NCBI RefSeq assembly: GCF_000406105.1
Contig: NZ_CM001974.1
Coordinates: 567,685 to 631,684, forward strand
Source of the DNA: Dickeya chrysanthemi NCPPB 402
GTDB taxonomy: Bacteria > Pseudomonadota > Gammaproteobacteria > Enterobacterales > Enterobacteriaceae
Reading direction: 5' to 3'
DNA length: 64,000 nucleotides
In this document: in pieces, positions 43,988 through 53,773 of the stretch
Layout: every line of letters begins with the position of its first letter
Numbering within the stretch: position 1 is the first letter of the stretch
Translations under genes and position numbers: made by a program
The notes under the pieces: model-generated
Database searches by the model: none
What the model saw: the letters and a program-made list of their open reading frames with translations, nothing else
Told to the model about the DNA's origin: nothing

Positions 43988-44944
43988 ATGCGGTATTGGG
44001 GAAAGTTGCTGGGACTCGCGTTGGGGATTGCGTCCAGCGCCGGTGTCGGCGGGTTGATAATCGGACTCCTGCTGGGTCATTTGCTTGACAGAGTCCGTGC
44101 ATCCCGTCAGCGCGACTTTTTTTCCGCGCAAGCCACCCGACAGGCGCTGTTCTGCCTGACGACCTTTCAGGCGATGGGGCACCTGGCGAAATCGAAAGGG
44201 CGGGTGACGGAGTCTGATATTCGTATCGCTACCTCTATGATGGACCGGCTGGAGCTACATGGCGAGGCGCGTAATGCCGCACAGCGGGCGTTTCGTGAAG
44301 GTAAGGCCAGCCAGTTTCCGGTACGCAATAAATTACGCAAGTTACGTGATGCCTGTATCGGGCGTTTCGATTTAATCCGCATGTTTCTGGAGATCCAGTT
44401 ACAGGCTGCGTTTGTGGACGGTGCGTTACATCCGAACGAGCGGCGGCTGTTGTATGTTTTCGCCGATGAGCTGGGGGTGACCCGTGAACAGTTCGAACTG
44501 TTTATACGCAACATAGAGCGCAACACTCATCAATCATCAAAACAAAACAGTAATAATGGCTACCAGTCACGGCAGGGCAATACCTACCAGTCGCGACAGG
44601 GGAGCAGCCATCAGTCCTGGCAGAATAGCCAGCAGTCATCGCGGCAGGGCAATAAATCTTATCAGCGACGTAATCAATCCTATGGCGGGCAATCCTACGG
44701 TCAGCGGCCGCCGATATCGTCGCGTGGGCCGACGCTGGAAAGCGCCTGCCGTACATTAGGGGTTCGTAGCACGGATGACGCCGCGACGGTAAAACGTGCT
44801 TATCGTAAGCTGATGAGCGAGCACCATCCGGACAAAATGATGGGTAAGGGCCTGTCGCCGCGCATGATTGATATGGCCAAGCGCAAGGCGCAGGATATTC
44901 AGGCCGCCTATGAGTTTCTGAAGATCAATAAGTTTTCTCGCTGA
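43988..44944 (+). CDS. djlA: DnaJ-like membrane co-chaperone DjlA
   Basis: Type III membrane protein with 318 residues. One N-terminal membrane segment (about 7-30) has a glycine-rich dimerisation face. A TerB-like domain (about 55-175) and a C-terminal J domain with HPD in SEHHPDKMM (280-282) follow. It stimulates DnaK and affects the Rcs envelope-stress system in E. coli. It is about 47 residues longer than the E. coli protein because the linker (180-246) is expanded into Gln/Ser/Arg repeats such as YQSRQG. Diverges from lptD. Confidence 0.95.
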   Translation: MRYWGKLLGLALGIASSAGVGGLIIGLLLGHLLDRVRASRQRDFFSAQATRQALFCLTTFQAMGHLAKSKGRVTESDIRIATSMMDRLELHGEARNAAQRAFREGKASQFPVRNKLRKLRDACIGRFDLIRMFLEIQLQAAFVDGALHPNERRLLYVFADELGVTREQFELFIRNIERNTHQSSKQNSNNGYQSRQGNTYQSRQGSSHQSWQNSQQSSRQGNKSYQRRNQSYGGQSYGQRPPISSRGPTLESACRTLGVRSTDDAATVKRAYRKLMSEHHPDKMMGKGLSPRMIDMAKRKAQDIQAAYEFLKINKFSR

Positions 44945-45058
44945 CTTCTCTTGTTTCCCGAACACTTGCCTTCTTCTTCCGATTGCCTGCGCTTTCAACG
45001 CAGCCCTTTCTAAAGAATCACCGTTTTCAGAAAGAGGAATACGTGCCTGAAGAAGGGC

Positions 45059-45104
45059 TTAGAAGTCTGCTTCGCAGCGAATTAGAAATCTGCTTCGCAG
45101 CGAA
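45059..45104. repeat. 23-bp tandem duplication at the 3' end of rluA
   Basis: Two adjacent 23-bp units (45059-45081 and 45082-45104) differ at one base. The inner unit contains the last rluA codons and its stop; the outer copy lies just past the stop. Each unit contains the small inverted repeat GCTTCGCAGCGAA, so a slippage origin is plausible. Confidence 0.9.
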
Positions 45105-45735
45105 AATGCATCGGTGTGTTAAAGACCGGATGGGTGATCGCCAGTTCCTGTGCATGCAGTAATAAACGAGGAGCCAGCGCTTTAGCTTCTGGGTGGGCGT
45201 AGAACCCGTCGCCCAGAATCGGATGGCTGAGCGCCAACATGTGGACGCGCAACTGGTGTGAACGCCCGGTGATCGGCATCAGCTTCACGCGGGTGGTACC
45301 GTCGTTGTCTCGTGATAACACGGTATAGTGGGTTTGGGCGGGTTTGCCCTGTTCAAAACAGACTTTTTGTTTTGGGCGGTTCGGCCAGTCGCAAATCAGC
45401 GGTAGATCGACCAGCCCGTCATCCTGCGTCAGGTGCCCCCAGACGCGTGCAATATAGGATTTCTTCGGTTCCCGTTCACGAAACTGGCGTTTCAATTCCC
45501 GTTCCGCCGCTTTGGTCAGCGCCACCACCATTACGCCGCTGGTGGCCATGTCCAGACGATGGACGGATTCGGCCGTAGGAAAGTCGGCCTGAATGCGGGT
45601 CATGATGCTGTCCTTATGTTCTTCGGCACGGCCGGGAACGGAGAGCAATCCGCTGGGTTTGTTCACCACCATGATGTGCTGATCCTGGTACAGGATGTGC
45701 AGCCAGGGATCGCGGGGCGGGTTATAGGGTTCCAT
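45082..45735 (-). CDS. rluA: Dual-specificity pseudouridine synthase RluA
   Basis: Forms pseudouridine at 746 of 23S rRNA and 32 of several tRNAs in E. coli. The 217-residue protein has the catalytic aspartate in HRLDMATSGVM (about residue 62). GRSHQLRVHM and GDGFYAHPEA are the later family blocks. Lies 63 bp downstream of rapA on the same strand. Its stop lies in the tandem duplication noted separately. Confidence 0.95.
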   Translation of the reverse strand: MEPYNPPRDPWLHILYQDQHIMVVNKPSGLLSVPGRAEEHKDSIMTRIQADFPTAESVHRLDMATSGVMVVALTKAAERELKRQFREREPKKSYIARVWGHLTQDDGLVDLPLICDWPNRPKQKVCFEQGKPAQTHYTVLSRDNDGTTRVKLMPITGRSHQLRVHMLALSHPILGDGFYAHPEAKALAPRLLLHAQELAITHPVFNTPMHFRCEADF

Positions 45736-45798
45736 GAAGGCTCCGGCATCGCGGCAAGGGCAGGCCCTGCCGCGAAGTAGGTAGATAACCGATGGGGC

Positions 45799-48702
45799 TT
45801 ACTGGTGCGCCACCATCACCAGACGGATGGCATCCAGACGCCAGTTGGCCTGCTGCAGGTTAAGCAGCACCTGTTCGCGCTGCTCTTCCAGCGCTTCCAG
45901 TTCGTCGTCACGGATGTTCGGGTTGACGGCTTTGAGCGCCTCCAGTCGTTCCTGTTCGCGGCGCAACTGCGTTTCGGCATTACGCTGCGCATCGGCGATC
46001 AGTGCCTGCGCCTGTGCTTCCACCAGCGGCTGGGCCTTCTGCAGCATGTCGTGTACCTCGTCCTGCACCGCGTTCACCAGCTTGCTGGAGGTGTGGCGAT
46101 TAACCGCGCTCAGTTGACGGTTGAAGCTCTCGAATTCCACCTGCGCCGCCAGATTGGTGCCTTTGCGGTCCAGCAGGACGCGAATCGGCGTCGGCGGCAG
46201 GAAACGGGTCAACTGCAGTTTCTTCGGCGCCTGCGCTTCCACCACATAGATCAGTTCCGTCAGCAGGGTGCCGACCGGCAATGCCTTGTTTTTCAGCAGC
46301 GAGACGGCGCAACTGCCGGTGTCGCCGGAGAGGATCAGATCCAGTCCGTTGCGGATCAGCGGATGCTCCCAACTGACGAACTGAGCGTCTTCGCGTGACA
46401 AGGCCTGATCGCGATCGAACGTAATGGTGCAACCGTCTTGCGGCAGGCCCGGGAAATCCGGCACCAGCATATGATCGGACGGCGTCAGCACGATCAGGTT
46501 ATCGCTGCGGTCGTCCTGATGAATGCCGATAATGTCGAACAGGTTGAGGGCGAAATTCACCAGATTGACGTCGTTATCCTGTTCGGCGATCGCCCCGGCC
46601 AGCGCCTGCGCTCGCTCGCCGCCGTTGGAGTGCATCTCCAGCAGGCGATCGCGACCTTGCTCCAGTTGGGCTTTCAGCGTGTCATGCTGCTGGCGACAGG
46701 TATGGATAAACTCATCCAGCCCGGTTTGTTCGGACGGTTTCGCCAGCAAGTTGATCAACTGCTCGTAGTGGTTGTCATAGATCGCTCGACCGGTTGGGCA
46801 GGTATGCTCGAACGCATCCAGCCCTTCGTGATACCAGCGCACCAGCAGCGCCTGAGCGGTGTTTTCCAGATAAGGCACCAGAATCTGAATGTCGCGGCTC
46901 TGACCGATACGATCCAGACGACCAATACGCTGTTCCAGCAGATCCGGGTTAAACGGCAGATCGAACATGATCAGATGGCTGGCGAACTGGAAGTTGCGGC
47001 CTTCGGAACCGATCTCGGAACAGATCAACACCTGTGCGCCTTCCTCTTCCGAGGCGAAATACGCTGCGGCGCGATCGCGCTCGAGGATCGACAACCCTTC
47101 GTGGAACACCGCGGCGCGGATGGCTTCGCGGGTGCGCAGCACCTGTTCCAGTTGCAGTGCGGTGGCGGCCTTGGCGCAGATCACCAGCACCTTTTCATCG
47201 CGGTGGCTGGTCAGAAATTCCAGCATCCACTCGACGCGCGGATCGAAACTCCACCAGGTGGCGTTGTCGTCTTCAAACTGCTGATAAATCTGCTCCGGGT
47301 AGAGCATGTCGCGTGCGCAATCTTCGGCGGATTTACGGGCATTCATAATGCCGGATACGCGGATCGCCGTCTGATACTGCGTGGGCAACGGCAGCTTTAC
47401 CTGATGCAACTCGCGTTTCGGGAAGCCTTTTACGCCCTGACGGGTGTTACGGAACAGCACGCGGCTGGTGCCGTGCCGGTCCATCAACATGGTGATCAGT
47501 TCCTGACGCGCAGCGGCGCTATCTTCACTGTCGCTGGCGATGGATTTCAGCAGCGGCTCGATATCCTGCTCGCCCAGCATCTCGCCGAGCGTATTACGTT
47601 CGCTGTCGCTGATACGGTTGCCGCTGAGCAACAGAGTGACCGCGTCGGCGACCGGGCGGTATTGCTGCTGTTCGGCGATAAACTCGTGGTAGTCATGGAA
47701 ACGGTTCGGATCGAGCAGACGCAGACGGGCGAAGTGGCTCTCCTGACCTAATTGTTCCGGCGTTGCCGTCAGCAGCAGCACGGCGGGGATGGCGCGCGCG
47801 AGACGCTCAACCGCTTTATAGCTGGCGCTGGGTGCCGCTTCGCTCCATGCCAGATGGTGCGCTTCGTCCACGACCAGCAGGTCCCAATCGGCGTCCAGCA
47901 GTTGTTCGAAGCGTGATGGATTGCGGCGCACAAAATCCAGCGAGCAGATGATCAGCTGCTCGGTTTCAAACGGGTTGTCGCTGTCGAGGCGGGCTTCGGC
48001 GTAACGCTCATCGTCGAACAGCGAGAACAGCAGGTTGAAGCGGCGTAACATTTCCACCAGCCACTGATGTTGCAGCGTTTCCGGCACCACGATCAGTACG
48101 CGTTCCGCGCGACCTGCCAGCAACTGCTGATGGATAATCATGCCGGCTTCGATGGTTTTGCCCAGACCCACTTCGTCCGCCAGCAGTACGCGCGGCGCAT
48201 GGCGCTGACCTACTTCACGGGCGATGTGCAACTGATGCGGAATCAGGCTGGCGCGCATACCGCGCAATCCACCCCAGGGTTGCAGCGCCTGCTCGTGCTG
48301 GTGGCGATGCGCGCGATAACGCAGCGCGAAGCGATCCATCCGGTCAATCTGGCCGGCGAACAGCCGGTCTTGCGGTTTATTGAAGGTCAGTTTGCTGTCG
48401 AGGAACACTTCCCGCAGTTCGGCGGGCTCATCGGTGTCCAGACGCTGACCTAGATAAGTGCGCAGACCCTTTTCGTCACGAACGTCTTCCACCCGTAACT
48501 GCCAGCCCTCGTGGCTGGTGACGGTATCGCCGGGATTGAACATGACACGGGTAATAGGCGCGTCACTCCTGGAATAGAGGCGGTTTTCGCCGCTGGCCGG
48601 AAACAGCAGAGTCACCATGCGGGCATCCATCGCCACTACCGTACCCAATCCTAAATCGCTTTCTGTGTCGCTGATCCAGCGTTGACCAAGTGTAAAAGGC
48701 AT
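45799..48702 (-). CDS. rapA: RNA polymerase recycling ATPase RapA
   Basis: SWI2/SNF2 translocase bound to RNA polymerase that frees it after transcription, especially at high salt. It has 967 residues (968 in E. coli). An N-terminal Tudor-like part precedes the helicase core. Walker A is [12 protein letters not shown] (about 175-186). DEAH appears as DEAHHLAW (about 280). Motif VI is [11 protein letters not shown] (about 587). A long C-terminal region completes it. Confidence 0.97.
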   Translation of the reverse strand: MPFTLGQRWISDTESDLGLGTVVAMDARMVTLLFPASGENRLYSRSDAPITRVMFNPGDTVTSHEGWQLRVEDVRDEKGLRTYLGQRLDTDEPAELREVFLDSKLTFNKPQDRLFAGQIDRMDRFALRYRAHRHQHEQALQPWGGLRGMRASLIPHQLHIAREVGQRHAPRVLLADEVGLGKTIEAGMIIHQQLLAGRAERVLIVVPETLQHQWLVEMLRRFNLLFSLFDDERYAEARLDSDNPFETEQLIICSLDFVRRNPSRFEQLLDADWDLLVVDEAHHLAWSEAAPSASYKAVERLARAIPAVLLLTATPEQLGQESHFARLRLLDPNRFHDYHEFIAEQQQYRPVADAVTLLLSGNRISDSERNTLGEMLGEQDIEPLLKSIASDSEDSAAARQELITMLMDRHGTSRVLFRNTRQGVKGFPKRELHQVKLPLPTQYQTAIRVSGIMNARKSAEDCARDMLYPEQIYQQFEDDNATWWSFDPRVEWMLEFLTSHRDEKVLVICAKAATALQLEQVLRTREAIRAAVFHEGLSILERDRAAAYFASEEEGAQVLICSEIGSEGRNFQFASHLIMFDLPFNPDLLEQRIGRLDRIGQSRDIQILVPYLENTAQALLVRWYHEGLDAFEHTCPTGRAIYDNHYEQLINLLAKPSEQTGLDEFIHTCRQQHDTLKAQLEQGRDRLLEMHSNGGERAQALAGAIAEQDNDVNLVNFALNLFDIIGIHQDDRSDNLIVLTPSDHMLVPDFPGLPQDGCTITFDRDQALSREDAQFVSWEHPLIRNGLDLILSGDTGSCAVSLLKNKALPVGTLLTELIYVVEAQAPKKLQLTRFLPPTPIRVLLDRKGTNLAAQVEFESFNRQLSAVNRHTSSKLVNAVQDEVHDMLQKAQPLVEAQAQALIADAQRNAETQLRREQERLEALKAVNPNIRDDELEALEEQREQVLLNLQQANWRLDAIRLVMVAHQ

Positions 48703-48854
48703 AAATTCTAAGCTCGATACTCGTCGTTGTCGGAGAATGTCTGAACAGGAGGCCGCCGACCCCTGCGTCCGGCAATACCTTACCCGCCCTGCGCGACAAT
48801 GATGATGTCGTGCACAGCCTGTGATGCGGGTGTGGGGAGCGCCCCGGATGTAAT

Positions 48855-48888
48855 TGACCGTTGTCTAAATGACCGTTGTCTAAATGAC
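48855..48888. repeat. 15-bp tandem repeat between rapA and polB
   Basis: TGACCGTTGTCTAAA occurs twice in a row (48855-48869 and 48870-48884) and is followed by a third TGAC. It lies in the 274-bp spacer between rapA and polB, which otherwise shows nothing clear and probably holds the rapA promoter. Confidence 0.9.
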
Positions 48889-48976
48889 AGACGTGGGCCC
48901 ACGCCTGATATTTTTGAAAGGGCGCTATGGTACTGGATGGTGACCTGTTCGTCACCTGTCAGGCACCACCGGATTG

Positions 48977-51349
48977 TCAAAATAGCCCCATCTGTCCGGT
49001 AATCAGTGTAGCAAAATCATCGTGAATGAAAGGCAGGATAGCATCGGCCACCGGTTGCAGCTGTTTTTCCACATAGTGATTGTAATCCAGCATTGAGTGA
49101 CGATTCTCCAGCGGTTCCGGGCCGTTCACCGTGATGACGTAGCTTATCCAGCCGCCGCTCTGGTACTGCAAAGGGCGGTCGTGCCGGCGGTTGTAGTCGT
49201 CGGCCATTCTGGCGGCGCGTACCTGCGGTGGCACGTTGCGCTGATAGTCGCTCAGTTTATGACGCAGACGTTTGCGGTATACCAGCAGGTCGTCGTGCTC
49301 GCCGTTCATCGTTTTCGCCACGTACTCCCGTACCCACTCCTGATACGGTTCGCGGTGGAAGATGCGCTGGTAAAGCTGTTGCTGGAACTGCTGTGCCAGC
49401 GGCGTCCAGTCGGAACGCACCGTTTCCAGCCCTTTGAACACCATCTGTTCGCCCTGTGCCGTTACTGTCATGCCGGCGTAGCGCTTTTTACTGCCCAGTT
49501 CGGCACCGCGGATGGTGGGCATCAGAAAACGGTGAAAATGGGCTTCGTACTCCATCTCCAGCGCGCTGATCAACCCGTGTTGCTGGTGCAGATGCTGCTG
49601 CCACCAGTCATTGATATACGCCACCAGTTCATGCCCAATGATGTTCGCTTCGTCCTCGCCGTGGGCGTGCTTCAGCCAGACGAAGGTCGAGTCGGTGTCG
49701 CCGTAAATCACCTGATAACCTTTGGCTTCAATCAGGGAACGGGTCTGACGCATGATCTCATGGCCACGCAGGGTGATCGAGGAGGCGAGGCGTGGATCGA
49801 AAAAGCGGCAACCGCTGGACCCCAGCACGCCGTAAAACGCATTCATGATGATTTTTAACGCCTGTGATAACGGCTTGTTGTTTTCCTGCTTGGCGAGGTC
49901 GCGTTCATGCCAGATTTCTTCCACGATGGCGGGCAGGCAGTGCTGGCGGCGGGAAAACCAGGCGCCGCGAAAACCCTCTACCGCATGCTGTTCATCGGGT
50001 TGCTGCAAGCCGGTGATAAGCCCAACCGGGTCAATCAAAAACGTGCGAATGATGGAGGGGTACAAGCTTTTGTAGTCGAGCACCAGCACTGAATCGTACA
50101 GGCCGGGGCGGGAATCCATCACGTAGCCGCCGGGGCTGGCTTCCGGCGGCACCTCGCCGAGGTTGGGCGCCACGAACCCGGCCCGGTGCATACGCGGCAG
50201 GTAGAGGTGGGTAAACGCCGCTACGGAACCACCGCTGCGGTCCGCCACCAGTCCGGTGACACTGGCGCGTTCCAGCAAAAAATCGATCAAATGGGTTTTC
50301 TCGAAGATACGCGTCACCAGTTCGCAGTCTTTCAGGTTGTAACGCGCCAATGCAGGTTTGTCCTGCTGAAAGCGCTGTTCGATTTCCTCCAGCCGCTGGT
50401 AAGGATTATCACTGGCTTTCCCCTCACCCAGCAGCGACTGGGAGACGAATTCCAGGCTGAACGAGGCAAAATTCCAGGTGGCGGACTTCAGCGCTTCGAT
50501 GCCATCGACGATCAATCGACCCGGCGCACCGGCGAAAAAATGCCCCGGCCGGTAACCATGCTCGCGCCATTCCAGTTCCTGGCCGCTGCGTCCGAGCCGC
50601 AGCGGGATACGGTAACGCTCAGCGTGCTGTTGCAGTACCCGTAGATCGAACTGCACCAGATTCCAGCCGATGATTACGTCCGGGTCATAGGTGTGCAGCC
50701 ACTGATTGAGTTTTTCCAGCAGTTGTGGACGGCTGGCGACGTACTCCAGCGTCAGGTCGCCAGCATCATCCCTGTTGCCATTTTCTGGCCCCAGCATAAA
50801 CACCTGACGCTGGCCGCACCCTTCCAGGCCGATACAGTAAAGCTCGCCGTGACGGCTGGTTTCGATATCCAGCGACACGGTTTTCAGCGGTGGGCGATAA
50901 TCCGGTGCGGGTTTTAGCTTCACGTGATCGATCAAGCCGTCGGCAGTCTCTTCGCCACTGAACCAGACCGGTGCGGTGATAAACCGCTCCATCAGAAACC
51001 GCTCCGGCGGGCGGATATCTGCCTCGTACACCGGAATTCCCGCTTCCTGCAGTTTCTTCTCCAGACGCAGCAACTGGCGGTAGTGCAGGCAGTAGAGCCC
51101 GAGTTGCGGTTCGTGGTGGAAGTTTTTCAGCGTCAGCGGCCGCAGTTGCCAGTGCTTTTCACCGCTCAATAACCGGCTAATCTGCGCCTGATGGCGCACG
51201 GGGACAAACGCCACCGCCTGCTGTGGAGATAACCTGACCCGGCAGGGGCCGGTGTCGGTTGCCAGCCAGCATTCGACCAGCACGCCGGCGGGCGTGTCCT
51301 GCCAGTGGCGGGTCAGTACAAATCCCTGACGCGGTGGGGAAAGGGTCAT
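48977..51349 (-). CDS. polB: DNA polymerase II
   Basis: Family B polymerase with proofreading, part of the SOS response and replication restart. It has 790 residues. Exonuclease motif I is in [11 protein letters not shown] (about 160). Polymerase motif A is [13 protein letters not shown] (about 419), motif B is in [17 protein letters not shown] and motif C is [10 protein letters not shown] (about 547). The C-terminus TGQMGLF includes the beta-clamp-binding type motif. A LexA box lies 42 bp upstream. Confidence 0.97.
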   Translation of the reverse strand: MTLSPPRQGFVLTRHWQDTPAGVLVECWLATDTGPCRVRLSPQQAVAFVPVRHQAQISRLLSGEKHWQLRPLTLKNFHHEPQLGLYCLHYRQLLRLEKKLQEAGIPVYEADIRPPERFLMERFITAPVWFSGEETADGLIDHVKLKPAPDYRPPLKTVSLDIETSRHGELYCIGLEGCGQRQVFMLGPENGNRDDAGDLTLEYVASRPQLLEKLNQWLHTYDPDVIIGWNLVQFDLRVLQQHAERYRIPLRLGRSGQELEWREHGYRPGHFFAGAPGRLIVDGIEALKSATWNFASFSLEFVSQSLLGEGKASDNPYQRLEEIEQRFQQDKPALARYNLKDCELVTRIFEKTHLIDFLLERASVTGLVADRSGGSVAAFTHLYLPRMHRAGFVAPNLGEVPPEASPGGYVMDSRPGLYDSVLVLDYKSLYPSIIRTFLIDPVGLITGLQQPDEQHAVEGFRGAWFSRRQHCLPAIVEEIWHERDLAKQENNKPLSQALKIIMNAFYGVLGSSGCRFFDPRLASSITLRGHEIMRQTRSLIEAKGYQVIYGDTDSTFVWLKHAHGEDEANIIGHELVAYINDWWQQHLHQQHGLISALEMEYEAHFHRFLMPTIRGAELGSKKRYAGMTVTAQGEQMVFKGLETVRSDWTPLAQQFQQQLYQRIFHREPYQEWVREYVAKTMNGEHDDLLVYRKRLRHKLSDYQRNVPPQVRAARMADDYNRRHDRPLQYQSGGWISYVITVNGPEPLENRHSMLDYNHYVEKQLQPVADAILPFIHDDFATLITGQMGLF

Positions 51350-51390
51350 GGCGTATTGTCGGATGAGTAAGTGGAGTAATGCAATGAATT

Positions 51391-51406
51391 ATGGATATAT
51401 ATACAG
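51391..51406 (-). promoter_or_regulatory. LexA box upstream of polB
   Basis: ATGGATATATATACAG matches the SOS consensus CTGTATATATATACAG at 14 of 16 positions, with an intact ACAG half. It is 42-57 bp before the polB start, where repression by LexA is expected; E. coli polB is an SOS gene. Confidence 0.8.
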
Positions 51407-51528
51407 TCCTTGTCCAGTTTCAGGACTTGTTTCAATAGAGCTGTCCACTTGCTGGTTAAGCATTAAATTATTATAGTGACCTCGCTACTTTTTTATATCA
51501 TCCATAATATGGAATTAAAGGGCATTTC

Positions 51529-52008
51529 ATGGCCAATATCATTTATCTGAAAATAGAAGGTAAAAATCAGGGGCTGATCTCTTCGGGGTGTGGATCTTAT
51601 GACTCAATGGGGAATAAATGGCAAAAAGGTCATGAAAATGAGATTTTTGTCTATGAGCTAAACAATGCAGCAGAGCGCATCGATAATGTTGCATATCAAC
51701 CTGTTGAAATTAGGAAGCCCATTGATAAATCGACACCATTATTATTGAGCGCATTAAACGAGAATGAATATTTAACCTGTGCTTTCATTTTCTATCGAAC
51801 CTCAGAGAATGGGGGGGTGGAGCAATATTTCTCAATAAAATTGACCGATGCAAAAGTAAAAAATATCAGAATGCACTATCCCAGTTCAATAACGCACAAT
51901 GAATATCAACCAGAAGAGTTTATCTCTTTTACTTATAAAAACATGTTATGCGAACATGTCAAAGCCGGAACCAGTGCTTATTGTATTTGGGAAAGCCAGC
52001 TGTTTTAA
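51529..52008 (+). CDS. hcp: Orphan Hcp-family type VI secretion protein
   Basis: A 159-residue Hcp-like protein. MANIIYLKIEGKNQGLISSGCGSYDS, HENEIFVYELN and VEIRKPIDKSTPLLL are typical of the enterobacterial Hcp/CtsH1 group. Hexameric Hcp rings form the secreted inner tube of the T6SS and can carry small effectors in the lumen. No other T6SS structural gene is in the window, so this is an orphan copy that would rely on an apparatus encoded elsewhere. AT-rich compared with polB and yabI. It converges on the immunity-like genes. Confidence 0.88.
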   Translation: MANIIYLKIEGKNQGLISSGCGSYDSMGNKWQKGHENEIFVYELNNAAERIDNVAYQPVEIRKPIDKSTPLLLSALNENEYLTCAFIFYRTSENGGVEQYFSIKLTDAKVKNIRMHYPSSITHNEYQPEEFISFTYKNMLCEHVKAGTSAYCIWESQLF

Positions 52009-52031
52009 CTGGCAGTCATGTTGTTAGCTTG

Positions 52032-52061
52032 TCAGGCACCTAATTTAATTCAGGTGCCTGA
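52032..52061. terminator. Inverted repeat between hcp and converging genes
   Basis: TCAGGCACCT (52032-52041) pairs perfectly with AGGTGCCTGA (52052-52061) around a 10-base AT loop. It follows the hcp stop by 24 bp and lies 32 bp from the last immunity-like stop. The T tract is poor, but the location fits a shared terminator. Confidence 0.6.
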
Positions 52062-52092
52062 TAATTGAATGACTTTAATCGGGTATGGAATT

Positions 52093-52641
52093 CTAGTTTT
52101 CTTCGAGGTATTTCCTGAGGTCGATAATGCTTTTCTTCTCAGAGTAAAACTGTAGTTTTTCAATTATATGACTTACGTCTGCTATTGTTTTTCTGTCTTT
52201 ATCTAATTCAAGTAAAAAATAGTTTTGCGATGTTCTGTCGCGTAATGCTACGGTATAAACAAAACCAATGAACGTTTTTCCTTTAACTTCAATTTTTCCT
52301 ACCGCATCGAGACTCAGGCAGGTCACCGTTTCAAAAAATCCCCGACCGATAGAGACTTTTATATCTGAGATATTTTTATTATCTGAAGACCATCCAATGA
52401 AACAGAGCGGTTCAATGTTGTTGTAATATCCTTCTGCGGGTACGATAGTGCCTATGTATTTTCCGTTTTCGCTGATGTCGAAAGTCTGATCTTTCTGTAT
52501 TTTTATGCGGCTGATATCTGATGCTTGGCCTTTTATTATCAATTTCTTCAATATGCTACTCTCATTAATTTTAGTTAGTTTAATAGTAGAATATGAACTC
52601 AATGGAATTATTAATATGAGTATTGCCAACAGAACTTTCAT
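52093..52641 (-). CDS. Exported paralogue A, candidate T6SS immunity protein
   Basis: A 182-residue protein of a family I do not recognise by name. A Sec signal peptide (MKVLLAILILIIPLSSYS) leads a mature part of mainly alternating beta-strand pattern. Cys80 (PLCFIGWS) and Cys108 (TCLSLDAVGKI) are in the same register as in the two upstream paralogues and could form a disulfide. FIGFVYTV and NYFLLELDKDRKTI are shared. Last gene of the four-gene unit; its ATG overlaps the previous stop (ATGA). Periplasmic location next to a muramidase suggests an inhibitor role, which is inference. Confidence 0.72.
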   Translation of the reverse strand: MKVLLAILILIIPLSSYSTIKLTKINESSILKKLIIKGQASDISRIKIQKDQTFDISENGKYIGTIVPAEGYYNNIEPLCFIGWSSDNKNISDIKVSIGRGFFETVTCLSLDAVGKIEVKGKTFIGFVYTVALRDRTSQNYFLLELDKDRKTIADVSHIIEKLQFYSEKKSIIDLRKYLEEN

Positions 52642-53204
52642 TCTTTATCTTCCATCACCTTTTTAAGATGTCTTCTGATTGCAGAAATACTTTTTCTTTC
52701 ATTGGTATTTTGCAGAGGTTCTACAAGTTTACTTTTATCTACAATAGCTCTTCTATCCTGATCTAGCGTCAATAAAAAATAATTTTGCTCCGTTCTATCA
52801 TCAGGTAAACCGACTGAATAAACAAATCCAATGAATACCTTTCCTGCGGATTCTATTTTTCCTAGCGCGTCAAGGGTTTCGCATTGTGAAAACTCAAAGT
52901 CACCATTCCCCATTGATAAGACAATATTGGATATTGTCTTCTTGTCAGTAGACCAGCCAATAAAACAAACCGGATAGTAATTTTTATAAAATCCTTTTCC
53001 TGGTATTATTGTTCCTATGTTTTTATTGTTTTCATTAATGTCAAAAATTTGCTCTTCTTGTATTTTTATATCAATAATGCCTCTTTGATTTGCATCTTCA
53101 ATGGCTTGTTTTGTCAGTGACTCTTCATTGTTTTTTATTAAGTTAATTGATGCGTAAGAGTGCAACGATATTACCATAAAGAATATCATTGATATCGCTC
53201 TCAT
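52638..53204 (-). CDS. Exported paralogue B, candidate T6SS immunity protein
   Basis: A 188-residue protein with a signal peptide ending near HSYA/S. Cys80 (PVCFIGWS) and Cys108 (QCETLDALGKI) are kept, as are FIGFVYSV and NYFLLTLDQDRRAIVDKS. It is more diverged from the other two than they are from each other. Both ends overlap neighbours by four bases (ATGA), so the three genes are probably translated as a coupled set. Three copies may protect against related effector variants or be a reserve of diversified immunity genes. This is inference. Confidence 0.72.
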   Translation of the reverse strand: MRAISMIFFMVISLHSYASINLIKNNEESLTKQAIEDANQRGIIDIKIQEEQIFDINENNKNIGTIIPGKGFYKNYYPVCFIGWSTDKKTISNIVLSMGNGDFEFSQCETLDALGKIESAGKVFIGFVYSVGLPDDRTEQNYFLLTLDQDRRAIVDKSKLVEPLQNTNERKSISAIRRHLKKVMEDKE

Positions 53205-53764
53205 TCTTTTTTCTCCTTGGTGTTTTCAAGATATTTTCGGAGTGCAGTAATGCTTTTTTTCTCACCATTATTCTGTAGTTCATCAATAACTGTACTTTTA
53301 TCTACGATCGTTCTTTTATCTTTATCCAGCTCAAGCAAAAAGTAGTTTTTTGCTCGTCTATCTCTTAACCCAACAGTATAAACGAAGCCTATATATGTTT
53401 TATCGCTAACGTCTATTTTCCCCACTGCATCGAGGCTTAAACAGGTTGAATTTTCAAAATCACCCTGACCAATAGATGGCACAATATTGCTGATTTCTTT
53501 TTTGTCTATCGACCAACCAATAAAACATAGTGGATTATATTGTTTATAGTACCCTTCGGCAGGAATTAGTGTTCCTAGATATAGCCCATCCTTTTCTATT
53601 TCAAATGTTTGATCTTTTTCTATGTTGATATCGCTTATCTCTAATGGTTTTGTTTTTTCAGTAAGTTGCCTGGAAAAATCAATGTTTTCAGGTTTTTTTA
53701 AGTTTATAGATGCGTAAGATTCGAATGATAATAATATGATTAAGTATGTCAGGAGTTTTTTCAT
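53201..53764 (-). CDS. Exported paralogue C, candidate cognate immunity protein
   Basis: A 187-residue protein with a signal peptide ending near ESYA/S. It carries the conserved Cys80 and Cys108 and the blocks LIPAEGYYKQYNPLCFIGWS and YIGFVYTVGLRDRRAKNYFLLELDKDKRTIVDKS. It starts nine bases after the muramidase stop, so it is the most likely cognate partner. No lipobox follows the signal peptide, so soluble periplasmic location is expected. Confidence 0.74.
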   Translation of the reverse strand: MKKLLTYLIILLSFESYASINLKKPENIDFSRQLTEKTKPLEISDINIEKDQTFEIEKDGLYLGTLIPAEGYYKQYNPLCFIGWSIDKKEISNIVPSIGQGDFENSTCLSLDAVGKIDVSDKTYIGFVYTVGLRDRRAKNYFLLELDKDKRTIVDKSTVIDELQNNGEKKSITALRKYLENTKEKKE

Positions 53765-53773
53765 TTTTTATCC

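Noticed and set aside
46438..47751. 437-codon open frame antisense to rapA
   Set aside because: Same codon-bias shadow effect; the rapA frame is complete and conserved.
48801..48890. Possible CRISPR-like array
   Set aside because: Only two 15-bp contiguous units without spacers; no cas genes or true direct-repeat/spacer pattern anywhere in the window.
48563..48955. 130-codon minus-strand frame upstream of rapA with HLDNG repeats
   Set aside because: It overlaps the rapA start region, and the HLDNG repeat simply translates the 15-bp tandem DNA repeat.
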